Assembly: GCA_963575745.1 (NCBI GenBank)
Contig: CAUYUJ010004003.1
Coordinates: 41,001 to 105,000, forward strand
DNA length: 64,000 bases
Direction of reading: 5' to 3'
Source: Prorocentrum cordatum
Taxonomy: Eukaryota; Sar; Dinophyceae; Prorocentrales; Prorocentraceae
The notes beneath the pieces are model-generated. The model saw only the letters and a list, made by a program, of their open reading frames with translations, searched no databases and was not told the DNA's origin. The position numbers were made by a program, and so were the translations under genes. This document shows, in pieces, positions 10,639-19,839 of this stretch. Position 1 is the stretch's first letter. Every line of letters starts with the position of its first letter.

Positions 10639-10800
10639 CCCCTAATCCAGCAACGTCCGGTGCCAGGGCTGGCCCCCGTTTGCGCTGACCCCCGTCTCAA
10701 AGCTCCCGAAAAGATCAGCCAGCGAACAAAAGCCACCCTCGCGCGCAGCCGTCCCTCTATGCGCCCTCCTGTCCCTCGTGGCCGCGCCTAAACATAGGCA

Positions 10801-10939
10801 AGCGCGTTCCACTACTCGCAAAATAACTACTCGCAAATGGCCTGGATACGCCGAAGGGAATTTGCGGTGCATTACATCGAAGCAAACGGTTTTTTTCGAC
10901 CTTTCGCGAATAAGTACTTTGTGAATAGTGGAACGCGCT
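10801..10939. repeat. Foldback element, 40-nt arms
   Basis: Arms 10801-10840 and 10900-10939 pair with about seven mismatches (outer end AGCGCGTTCCACTA). The 59-nt loop has no coding content. Unrelated in sequence to the 10451 element. Confidence 0.8.
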
Positions 10940-11629
10940 CGGCAAAAAACGGGGGGGGGGGAGCGCAAACCATGGCCCGAGGCATGTGTGCGGACGAGGG
11001 GGAGACGACAGGACGCATTGAAAGAAGTGGGTCCGCGAAAACCGATCGACTCCATGGCCCTGGCCTGTCCATGATACCCCGCCCCCTATCCAAATCCGAT
11101 GTTTTGGTTTTCTCAGTGCGGGGTCCACGGAAGTCCCGACCCTTTCCCCAAGACAGGTTGTTCGTCCCGAAATGTTTTTGATGGCCCCAAAGGCTGTGTT
11201 GTTGTAGTATTTGCATTGCTAAATCATTATTATTGTTGACCCCGATGCCTGGTAACCGTTGTATCTTTCATTTGAAGTGCTTCTCCTGGGGTTCGCATTA
11301 CTTTTCTTTGTTTTCGAAAACAACGAACGGTCATAACGAATGATCACTGAGCTTCATTGTTGGCCCTCCCGAAGCACAACAACAACCGTCACAACAACAA
11401 CAATCATATTAAGAATGTTCGCTCCTATCTGCTCACGTGCCAATCAATACGTATATCCCAAAACGTCGGCCCCCGTCCTCGTCGTCTTCGATCGTGCCCT
11501 CTTGGGGGTATGTCTTCCTTACCTGCCACGCGCATGTAGTGCAGCCCTCAAAACGGGGGAAGAGAGGACGGGTGGAAGGGGAAAACACAATAATGGAACA
11601 CAAGAGAGGGAGCAAGGAGGGCGCCCAAC

Positions 11630-11691
11630 AAGAGGAGGAGGAGGAGGAGGAGGAGGAGGAGGAGGAGGAGGAGGAGGAGGAGGAGGAGGAA
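11630..11691 (+). repeat. (GGA)n microsatellite inside the left arm
   Basis: About 20 GGA triplets. The matching place in the right arm lacks the expansion, so it post-dates the duplication. Confidence 0.95.
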
Positions 11692-11814
11692 CAGAAAACA
11701 AGTGGTAGAACCCAACGGGCAGATCGGGCGGGCAGACGGGCAGGTCGGGTTAGGCGGGCCCCGGCGGCCAGGTCGAGCGGGCGGGTTGCCGAGACGTGGG
11801 TCCTGCATGAATCG

Positions 11815-12145
11815 CGAGGAAGTCTCGAGCGAAAGAGCGATTCCCAAGTGAATCGTGAAACATCCACAGCGAGAAGTCTCGAAGCGTGGGTCCTGCATGC
11901 ATCGCGAGGAAGTCTCAAAGCGTGGGTCCTGCATGAATCGCGAGGAAGTCTCGAGCGAAAGAGCGATTCCCAAGTAGATCGTGAGAAGTCCACAGCGAGA
12001 GCGTGGTTCCTGAGCGCCGAGGGCGCATCGTCTGGATAAATTGCGACGGGGTCCCACGCGAGGGCGCGATTCGTAGTACATTGTGAGAAAATTCCGCGCG
12101 AGAGCGCGATTCTTTATACATTGCGAGGAAGTATCACGCGGGAGC
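11815..12145 (+). repeat. Nested ~38-bp repeats (GCGAGGAAGTCTCG...GAGCGCGATTC)
   Basis: Five to six degenerate copies of a unit reading ATYGCGAGGAAGTCTC, then GCGAGAGCGCGATTC, with variable spacers. Reverse-complement copies fill 12345-12560 in the right arm. Each unit is partly self-complementary. Confidence 0.8.
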
Positions 12146-12175
12146 TGTTGTTGTTGTTGTTGTTGTTGTTGTTGT
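12143..12175 (+). repeat. (GTT)n at the centre of the inverted repeat
   Basis: About 10 GTT triplets. The same triplet bounds both outer ends of the inverted repeat: CAA at 11378-11403 and GTT at 12913-12944. Confidence 0.9.
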
Positions 12176-13140
12176 AAACCGGGGGCCAGGGGCGTAGTTT
12201 TAGGAGGAAGACTTTCCTTGATAAAGCAAAGAGTGCGGGCCCCAGGAGGGGCACTTCAGTTTCCGAACACATATGTTACCTGAGGGGGGATATCATTCTT
12301 CAGAAATGAAAATTCAGCATCAACAGCAACAGCGGCTCCCGCCTGATACTTCCTCGCAATTTATTCCCGAATCGCGCTCTTGCGCGGGACGTACTTAACA
12401 CTTATACAGGAATCGCGCTCTCGCGCGGGACTTCCTCGCCATTTACTCAAGAGCCGCGCCCTCGCCACTCAGGGATCACGCTCTCGCTGTGGATCCCAAG
12501 AGGATTCATTTGGGAGTCGCGCAGTCGCTCGAGACTTCTTCGCGATTCATGCAGGACGCACGCTTCAGCAACCCGCCTGCTCGACCTGGCCGCCTGGGCC
12601 CGCCTTCCCGACCCGCCCGTTAGGGTCTATCCGCCCGATCTGCCCGTCTGGTTCTGCCACGTGTCTTCTACTCCTAGCCCCCCTCCTGCTACTCTCTGTC
12701 GTGCTCCATTCTCATTCATCCCCCCTTGTTCTCTCCTTCCATCCTTCCTCTCTTCCCCTGCCTCAGGGGCTGCACTCAATGCGCGTGGCAGGTGAGGACG
12801 ATAAATACCCCCTAAGGGGTAGGATCGAGGACGACGAGGGCGGGTATCCAGGGTTTGGGATATACGTGTTGAGTGGCCGCGAGCAGATAAGAGCAAACAA
12901 TCTTAAAACGATTGTTGCTGCTGTTGTTGTTGCTGTTGTTGTTGCGACGCGAACATCTCTGGGTCTTGGACGCCCCCGAGCCGTGCGGCAGGGCGCGGGG
13001 GGGGGGGGCCGGGGCGCGCCTGCCCCAGGCGCGCGACGCCGCGAGCGTCGGGGAGCACAAGGCTCGCGCGCCGCGCCCTCTGTCACGCCCTCCTGGCTGG
13101 GTGGGCGCGCCCGGCTGAGCACCCCAAAGATCCAAGCCGA

Positions 13141-13274
13141 CCAGCCAGAACTGGGGAGCTGTGGTCCTGACCCCCCGGGGGGAACCCATCGCATCGATGA
13201 TCTCTCGAAAGGGGCGTCGAAGTCGATGGGTCCCCCAGGGGGTAAGGACCACAGCTCCCCCAATTGTGGCTGGC
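13141..13274. repeat. Foldback element, ~57-nt arms
   Basis: Arms 13141-13196 and 13217-13274 pair (CCAGCCAGAACTGGGG...; GGGAGCTGTGGTCCT; ACCCATCG) with a ~20-nt loop. A third distinct hairpin sequence in the 10.4-13.3 kb interval. Confidence 0.85.
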
Positions 13275-13389
13275 CGGCCAAGGTATTGACAAACCGAAGA
13301 CGGCATCTCTTTGTCGTCGTTTTCGGCCACTGGGGGCCCTTGCCGGACCCCATGACCGTCAACAAACCGACTCACGGCGAAGAACTGGC

Positions 13390-13540
13390 CCTCGGGAAAG
13401 AGTTGGGACTTCTAAGGGCTCTCGGCTTGGGGCTCGGGATCGCGCTCGGGCTCCGACTCGGGCTTGGACTCTGGCTCAAGCTCGGGCTCCAGCTCGGACC
13501 TGGGCTCGGGTTTGGGCCCTGGCTTGTCCTGGTGCGTGCT
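13390..13540 (+). repeat. GGGCTC-type degenerate hexamer repeat
   Basis: Variants of CTCGGGCTC/CTTGGGCTC in tandem. The GGCTCAAG inside it at about 13473 is part of this repeat and not a spliced leader. Confidence 0.75.
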
Positions 13541-13795
13541 CGTCGTCGCAGGTCAGCCAGCAACGAATCGGGAGATCGGGTCGGATCGGAATGTGCGTCA
13601 GGTTACACTGGCGGCGGACCTCATCTCCAAATCCACGCACTCGCAATCTGGATTCTGGGACGCGATCCCGTTGGTACGCGGTCGCATGGATACATTCCCC
13701 GCGGGGCATCCGTGAAACGCCGCACCGTATCCATGGGGGCGCGGCCCAGAGGCCCTGCCCACGAGACCGCGGATATGGATATATGTTTCCCGCCT

Positions 13796-13817
13796 TCCGT
13801 ATCCATTTTGGCTCAAG
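13796..13817 (+). other. Relict dinoflagellate spliced leader at the LINE 5' end
   Basis: The 22 bases match DinoSL at 21 of 22 positions (T for G at position 7). No GT donor follows, so this is not an SL RNA gene. It sits 78 bp before the first in-frame ATG of the LINE ORF1, where the leader sits in a trans-spliced mRNA. The next five bases are CCATT, which is also how an older, inner relict leader would begin after re-splicing at the CCGTAG acceptor. Confidence 0.92.
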
Positions 13818-13895
13818 CCATTGAATCAGAACGTAAGTCTACAACCGCTTTCACTGCGTGAGCCCGACCCGAACTATCATTGTACCGTCAGCAAG

Positions 13896-14968
13896 ATGCT
13901 GACAATGACACAATGGCCAGAATGGCCTGGGTTTGGATCTCGCTCGCAGCGCCCACGGGGCGGGTGGCGTCCCAATGGTCAACAAGGGTGGAACTGGTCG
14001 CAAGATGCCGCACCCCCTACTCGCACCTGGACCTGCTCGGGATGCGGGGCCACCAACAAGAGCAAGGCCGCTTGCGGCACCTGCGGCTTGAAGAGGTCCT
14101 ACGCCAGCGTGGTTGTCTCGACATCCACGTCACAAACTGCCACTGCGAACCCGCCGAAGGCCAGCCATCATGTCCGTGCTCAGCTGGATGAGGCTGCACG
14201 AGCACTGGCTGCTGCAGTGCCACCTGCAGCAGCTCCACTGCCTCTACCTGCACCTGCAACGACTGCGGCGCCCGTGGACGCCAAGAAGGCTCGTGCCAGC
14301 ATCGAGGCTCTCGGGGCGTCCCCGAAGTCCCTGCCAGCAGGGGCAGCTTTCGAAGTGTCGCGCCGAGCCCAGCCCTCGTCGACGCCATCGAGAAGCAGCA
14401 AGCCAACATCCGCGAGCTCAAGCCTCCCGCGGCCCGCCTGGACGAGGCTCGGACCGCCCTCGCCCGCGCGCACGCGCGCAAGGAGGAGGCGAACAATGCT
14501 GTGGCTCTGACCTCTGCTGCCCCAAGGCAGCCGACAACGAGATCGAGACATATCAGTCGAACGTCGAAGAGCTCGAGCGCTCCATCGCCGACCATGGCGA
14601 GGTGGAGGTCCAGGGTGCGGATGGGATGGCGACTGTCTCTCCCGCCGCCGCTTTGGAGACCATTGCCCCGCAGCTCAACCAGTTGATGGCGAACCTGAAG
14701 GCCGATGCGAATGCCAGCCCCGTGCACATGCAGGAGGCCGATACCCATGTGCATCACTCACTTGATCGAGGGCCTCTCGCAGACCATCAAGCTGGCAGAG
14801 CAGGCCACGACGCCGACGCGCTTGCATGGGAAGCAGCCGCCACCCGATGCAGCGGGCACCCTCATCGTCAAGCCCACCGAGAGGCTGCACGGCAAGCAGC
14901 CCGCCAAGCGCCAATCCAGTCTCTTCCAGCACGGCGCTGTGCAGAAGAGCCTCCAGCCAAACGACTAA
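13896..14968 (+). pseudogene. LINE ORF1-like: zinc ribbon and coiled coil
   Basis: The first in-frame ATGs after the leader are at 13896 and 13905. The protein begins Trp/Gly/Arg-rich. It then has a W-x-C-x2-C-x3-N-x5-C-x2-C zinc ribbon (TWTCSGCGATN...CGTCGLKR; roughly residues 47-70), close to the RanBP2 type but one residue short between Asn and Cys. Ala/Pro-rich linkers follow. After a frameshift near 14350 the frame continues as charged heptad-like sequence (VDAIEKQQANIREL; LDEARTALARAHARKEEANN). It shifts again near 14520 (NEIETYQSNVEELERSIAD), fitting the coiled coil of LINE ORF1 proteins, which bind the element RNA. It ends in stops near 14968. Confidence 0.7.
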
Positions 14969-15009
14969 ATCCTTCTACACTCGAGGCGGCTGCCCGCCAG
15001 GGCAATGAG

Positions 15010-15815
15010 TGCAGAGTTGTCGTCGCCACTGGGAGTGTCAACACATTGTGCCGCAGGGAGCGCACCTTGGCCCAGACCCGCGGCACGTTCGGCCTGATGT
15101 TGGGCAAGGTTCAGATTCTCGAGTTCGATTGTCATCGCGATGGGGTCGCCATCTTGTGTATACAGGAGGGTCGCGTCCCCGCCGAGGAGGTCAGGGACGG
15201 CGTCCATTTCACGATGTACGCCGGCGCTGCCGACGAGCACGGTTCGTATGGATGCCAGATCTGGGTTGCACGCTGGTTGGCATGGAACCTCCAATCCATT
15301 CAGCACGTAAGCCCCTGGGTATCTATTGCGGCGGGCGTGTCCAGAAAACTCCAACAAGGGTTTACTGTGGACTCGGCGCATGCCCCAAGAGAGGCTTCCT
15401 CCGCCAAGGTCAAGGACAGTTTCTGGGACGAGCTGTGCTGGCAACTCAGAGATCCCATCCTAGCTACGTATGTGTGTGTGTGTGTGTATGTGTCGTTGGT
15501 GTCGATGCCAATCGACACGCTGCCCCTGATCTTCCACATGTGGGTGCGTGGTCGCCGGAGGCCGTCACGGACTGTGGGCAGCGGCTCATGCAGCAGATGC
15601 ATGCGTGCGGCTCGATGGCTGCGAACACATATTACGATGCTGGCTACACGTGGGAATCCAAGAATGGCAAGACGAGCTGGATTGACTATACCAGTGTCGA
15701 TCTGGCGCATTCCGATTGCTTGGTGGACTCATACGTTGCTGTTGACGTTGTTCTTTCATTTGCACCCACTGAAGATCATCGGCTTGTTGTCGCAACATTT
15801 CGCCTTAGACCTTAG
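15010..15815 (+). pseudogene. LINE apurinic-type endonuclease domain (EEP), broken
   Basis: This domain nicks the target DNA to prime reverse transcription. Visible in one frame: a VNTL-like first strand, then ILCIQEGRVP, whose Glu matches the catalytic Glu of the EEP family, and a GCQIW strand. The frame is lost at a (TG)n run (15468-15492). In the next frame it resumes as VGVDANRH (catalytic Asp/Asn), WIDYTSVD and TEDHRLVVATF (the C-terminal Asp-His pair). All main catalytic motifs survive by sequence, but the reading frame does not. Confidence 0.8.
15468..15492 (+). repeat. (TG)n run inside the endonuclease
   Basis: TGTG dinucleotide run placed exactly where the endonuclease changes frame. 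Length change here is the likely cause of the frameshift. Confidence 0.85.
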
Positions 15816-15885
15816 GCCGCCGCTCTGACGCATGTGACGCCCCAGTTCGGCGTGACCGTATCAACACAGCGGCGACTGGGGATGC

Positions 15886-17350
15886 TTGCGAACACTCGCA
15901 CTTCCAAGATCTCATGCGGCAGCACCGGCACCTGGAGCACACAGAGTCCTCGACGCAGCTCGCCTCCACCATCACCCAGAGTACGTCTATGAGACTGCCC
16001 TCGAGACGGTCGGTTCGTGCAAAGACACTCCGAGGCAGTCGTGGATCTCAATGAACACTTGGGCCACTGACCGGTACCTTGCTCCGCTACGCCGGGCCGC
16101 GAGCTCCGCCATGCCAGTAGCACGGCGCGTTCAACTCCATGCTGCGTTGCTCGCCTGGGCCTCACAAGTGCCTCAGGAGTTCCGGCCAGGCCCCGCAAGT
16201 GCAAGTGGAGGCCTTGGATGGGCGACCATGGGCTCCTGTCAGGCGGCCAAGCACTGGTCCACTACTCTCCGGAAGCGCAGTGGGCAGGCAGCAAACTCGT
16301 CGAAGTCCACGGGCAGAAAGGACCTCAAGATGTATGTGACGAGTATCGTCGCATCAACCTCGATGATCACATGAGCAAGGTTCTCAAGACCCTCCCGAAC
16401 GAGGAGGTGCAGGACCAGTACGAGCTGCATATGCCCCCATCTCGCAATATGGTGCTGTGTCTGGGCGGGGCACGGATTATGCGAGTCAAGTATTCTGTGC
16501 TTCCCATATTGGTGTAAGATGCATGGGCTGAACCATTTCATATTATGGGTGGACTTGTCCAAGTCGTGTGACAGGAGGTATCCGAGCGCTCGTTCTCGGC
16601 TTCCCCCCAGACGCACGTGATCCTTTGGCGTACCTGCAGAACCTCGGGCTATCCACGGCCCAAGCGGAATGGTTTGCAATTTTTTTTGCTGTACATGGGC
16701 CTCTCATGCGGCAATGAGGAGTATCTACTGTAAGACTCTTGAAACACTTGCGTGCCAAGAGCTGGATCACTCATGGTGACATCGACTCCGCTATCAGCAT
16801 CAGGCTCGGTGGCAAACAGGGCTGCAAGTTCGGCAGCCCTGTGTTTAACGGATCGTACTTAGTCGGTCTCATCATGCTGCGGGACGCTTTGCTCGAGGAG
16901 GGCATGGTTGTGCAACTTTGACATGGTGTCCATGCGTGTTGGGTTAATGACCTCCCTGAGACAACGAATGCCCCTGATGAGGACAATGACGCGGTCCCAA
17001 TCATTGACGTCACTTTCGTCGACGATGAGTGCCTAATGCTCAGCACCCGGACCCCATGCCAGCTCGACCAAAAGATCGCCCTCCTGCTGAACAAATGACC
17101 CTCATTTCCGGCATGATGAATTTTGTGATCAATTGGAAGCCCGGCAAGACGCAGTGTAGCATCGTCTACAGGGGCACTGGCTCGGCTGAGCATTATCGGA
17201 AGCGACGCCTCGGCACGGGCGACAAGCTCGTGGTGAACGTCCCCGGCAGCAGCATTCAAGCTGTTTCTGAGTACAAGCGCTTGGGTGGCATCACATCGAG
17301 CACAGGTATGGACCGCTATCGAGACGAGTTTTTGGCAACGATTCCCTCGA
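15886..17350 (+). pseudogene. LINE reverse transcriptase, multiply frameshifted
   Basis: RT motifs appear in order across several frames. They are an N-terminal linker, then DVCDEYRRINLDDHMSKVL, PPSQYGAVSGRGTDYA (after a frameshift), and VLGFPPDARDPLAYLQNLG. Next come ISIRLGGKQGCKFGSPVFN, the B/C-region Gly-Gly-x-Gln-Gly signature, and TFVDDECLML, the catalytic FVDD box at about 17014-17043. A thumb-like NWKPGKTQCSIVYRG and YKRLGGI end the domain. The first catalytic Asp motif (LSKAFD type) cannot be found; the matching region near 16545-16575 reads as decayed sequence. Non-functional. Confidence 0.8.
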
Positions 17351-17827
17351 TGTCGAGGTTCGCCTGAGCTTAGCTCGTTGGCTCCTGTTCTCCCGCTTGT
17401 TCTTTAACTTGCACGTTCGAGTTCTGTCCCTGCCAGCCCTACGCATCATCAACGCTGCGGCTGAGCACGAGCACATTGTCCGTGCTGAGTGCAAGCAGCC
17501 ATCCGTTGATTGCATTCTAATGGTGAAGCGGCTGTTATATTTTGCATGTGCTGTGAGCTCTGGGCCACCAGAGCCCTTCGCCTATCCTCACGACCGTCGA
17601 GGTGCCACTGTGCTGCCACGGGTCAAGCAGCTCAGGGATGTCATCGGATGTCTCTGGAGGATGTCTGCCCGACGCGCTTCCCTCCCCGATCCCGCCAAAG
17701 ACGGTGACCCATGCATCCAGCTTGTTGTTGGTCAGCCCGCAGTGTGACGCCAGTCTGTACAGTGCCTGTTCTTTTCTTCACCCCTGTGTGACTCAGGCCC
17801 TGGCGCCCTTCCAGCCTCGAGCCCGCT

Positions 17828-18240
17828 GTGTTGCACGCACTTGTGCGCAGAATGCGGCATGGCGCTCGCCTCCGGGAAGGCACTTCGCTCGCATGCCCGC
17901 GCTGAGCATGGCGTGAAGGCTCCCCAGCGCGTCTTCTGCTTAGCGGATGGTTCGTGCCAAGTCTGTGGCACGCATTTCTGGTCTCGTTTACGTCTCCTGG
18001 TTTGCCTTTGTGATAGTCGGCGCACGCGGTGTTGGGACTCCATCTGCGCCTCGCCTCACAAGTTTATCCGCCTCTCTCTGGACGAGTGTGCCGAACGTGA
18101 TTGTGCAGATAATGTGCAGAGACGGGATGCCAGGCGTGCCAGTCATTCTCACGCCTTGGCCGTGGGTCAGGCAACCACTGATGGCAAGGCCGTAGGCTGT
18201 GCCAAACGCCAGTGTTGCAGCTGTACAGCCATCTCGGACC
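17828..18240 (+). pseudogene. LINE C-terminal C2H2 zinc fingers
   Basis: One frame reads CAECGMALASGKALRSHARAEH, a full C-x2-C-x12-H-x4-H finger. A second finger begins CQVCGTHFWSRLRLLV, where the first expected His is Cys (LVCLCDS). Such fingers follow the RT in many dinoflagellate-type LINEs and are thought to help bind nucleic acid. A Cys-rich tail follows before the GGA tail. Confidence 0.7.
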
Positions 18241-18356
18241 CTACAGCGGAGTCCCTGGCTCCGATCGTCGATCGACGCATGCCTGTTCAACACTGTTCTT
18301 CACTTGCGGCGGATTCGAACCAACCCTGGAACAATAAAGATACGCTTTCCCGCTCA

Positions 18357-18762
18357 GGAGGAGGAGGAGGAGGAGGGGGAGAAGGAGGAGGGGGAGGAGG
18401 CGGAGGAGGAGGAGGAGGAGGAGGAGGGGGAGGAGGAGGAGGAGGAGGAGGAGGAGGAGGAGAAGGAGGAGGGGAAGGAGAAGGATGATGTGGAGGAGAA
18501 GGAGGAGAAGGAGGAGGGGGAGGAGAAGGAGGATGAGGATGAGGAGGAGGAGATGATGATGATGATGATGAGGAGGAGGAGGAGGAGGAGGAGAAGAAGG
18601 AGGAGGAGGAGGAGGAGGAGGAGGAGGAGGAGGAGGAGAGAGGAGGAGGAGGAGGGAGGAGGAGGAGGAGGAGGAGGAGGAGGAGGAGGAGGAGGAGGAG
18701 GAGGAGGAGGAGGAGGAGGAGGGAGGAGGAGGAGGAGGAGGAGGAGGAGGAGGAGGAGGCTA
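18357..18762 (+). repeat. (GGA)n microsatellite with a GAT patch
   Basis: About 400 bp of GGA/GAGG, with six GAT triplets near 18552-18570. It starts at the LINE 3' end. The open frames through it (Glu, Gly or Arg runs) are artefacts. Confidence 0.95.
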
Positions 18763-18769
18763 GGAACAG

Positions 18770-18904
18770 GCGTCGGAGCGGGCTGCATCGGCACGGAGTC
18801 GAGATCGAATCGGATCGGCCGCGCCAGGATGCGCAGCAACGCCGTGCAGGCATCGGGCCGCATCGGATCGTCGGAATCGAATCGGATCGGAGTGGGCCCT
18901 GCCG

Positions 18905-18905
<1 letters not shown>
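18770..18905 (+). repeat. GAATCGGATCGG degenerate repeat, copy 1
   Basis: Short units of GAATCGGATCGG/GCATCGG. The same motif recurs at 45555-45780, and both end in a GGGCCCTGC/GAGCCCTGC-like sequence. Confidence 0.65.
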
Positions 18906-18958
<53 letters not shown>

Positions 18959-18977
18959 TTCATCGTCGTCGTCGTCC
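18906..18977 (+). repeat. (GTC)n microsatellite
   Basis: About 23 GTC triplets with one CTTCATC interruption. Confidence 0.95.
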
Positions 18978-19329
18978 TTCCCCTCAATCCATTGTGAGGA
19001 CGCGGGAAAGGGGGGCGGCGGCGAAGTTCCGAGTCTCCTCCTCGTCCTCCACCCCCTCTTCCCTGCAAGAGCTGGCAGCTCCTCCTTGTCGCGCCCACTG
19101 GGCGTGTCGGCGGGGCGGCGCGTTTTGCCCAAGGCGCCCCCTGCGATTCGGTCAAACTACTGAAGATGTCAAGTCCATGCGCGGAAGGTAGTACCTGTTC
19201 AAGACCTGGCCCTCAACGGAGCGCCTCGCATGTAAGTTCTAACACTTTTCATCGCTTCCGCGGATGGGACGATCGATGGCAAAGACTGTCTCTCGTGGAA
19301 ACGCCGCGCGCGTTCGTCCTACAAGCATT

Positions 19330-19575
19330 TCGCAACTACAATAAGACCTCGACCACAAGGAACCTTCCACACGAAACCCAACCTTGAGATCCCAGGACGT
19401 ACATTGACTTTTGGTGCGGGAGCGTCACGCTCTCCACAGCAAAACCATCGAAACACAGGAAACCTAGGGCACTCTGGAGGCAAGCAGGGCACCCTGGAGG
19501 CAAGCAGGGCACCCAGGAAACCCAGGGCACCCTGGAGGCAAGCAGGGTGTTTCTTGGCATGGGCTTCCACTGCAT
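19330..19575 (+). repeat. Interspersed family A, copy 1
   Basis: Aligns in order with 23646-23822: CTCGACCACAAG, AACCTTCCACA, GAGCGTCACGCT, and a GGCACCCTGGAGGCAAGCA module. In this copy the last module is locally repeated three to four times. Confidence 0.8.
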
Positions 19576-19839
19576 ACATGTGGAGGGCGGCTCGATGTCA
19601 AAATCTGGCCCTCGCCCGAATGGCGCGCACACTCGTCTTACACAGTCCCCATCACTACTCGGCTGGAGGTCGGCTCGCCTTCAATCCGACTGCTCACCTC
19701 TGCGCCGTCTGGCTGCTCACCTCTGCGCCGCGCGCACTCGTCTTCCACATTCCAGACTCGCACGGATGGGGACGGCACCTTTTCGAAATGTCCTGAAGCG
19801 CGCCAGCCAGCGCGAAATTGAGCAGAGTCGTAATTCAGT

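Larger units (their letters stand above)
11378..12953. repeat. Large imperfect inverted repeat (~0.6-0.77-kb arms)
   Basis: The left arm (about 11378-12145) and the reverse complement of the right arm (about 12345-12953) align in the same order over their length. Shared landmarks include a CAA triplet run, TATCTGCTC, ACGTATATCCCAAA, CCTCGTCGTC, ACCTGCCACGCGCAT, GGGGAAGAGAGGA, GGGCAGATCGGGCGG, GGCGGCCAGGTCGAGC and CCTGCATGAATCGCGA. By eye identity is about 75-80%. A GTT run and ~170 bp of unique sequence form the centre. The left arm also carries a (GGA)n expansion absent from the right arm. Confidence 0.85.
13796..18357 (+). mobile_element. SL-tagged LINE (non-LTR) retrotransposon, decayed
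   Basis: Parts in order: DinoSL relict, short leader, ORF1 (zinc ribbon plus coiled coil), endonuclease, reverse transcriptase, C2H2 fingers. An AATAAA at about 18333 lies just before a (GGA)n tail that starts at 18357. All parts lie on one strand in canonical LINE order. At least six frameshifts or stops separate them, so it is inactive. The leader at the 5' edge suggests this copy was made from a trans-spliced LINE transcript that was reverse-transcribed close to full length. Target-site duplications could not be identified because the tail is a long microsatellite. Confidence 0.85.

Noticed and set aside
11437-12039. 200-codon ORF with a Glu run
   Set aside because: Spans a (GGA)n run inside the large inverted repeat; the partner arm does not keep the frame.
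13465-13480. GGCTCAAG as a third spliced leader
   Set aside because: Part of the GGGCTC hexamer repeat. The preceding bases do not match CCGTAGCCATTTT.
18308-18321. tRNA B-box-like sequence on the - strand
   Set aside because: The flanking bases do not form a T-stem and no acceptor or anticodon arm is found.
18199-19191. 330-codon ORF with Glu and Arg runs
   Set aside because: It reads through the (GGA)n and (GTC)n microsatellites; the ORF is produced by stop-free triplets.
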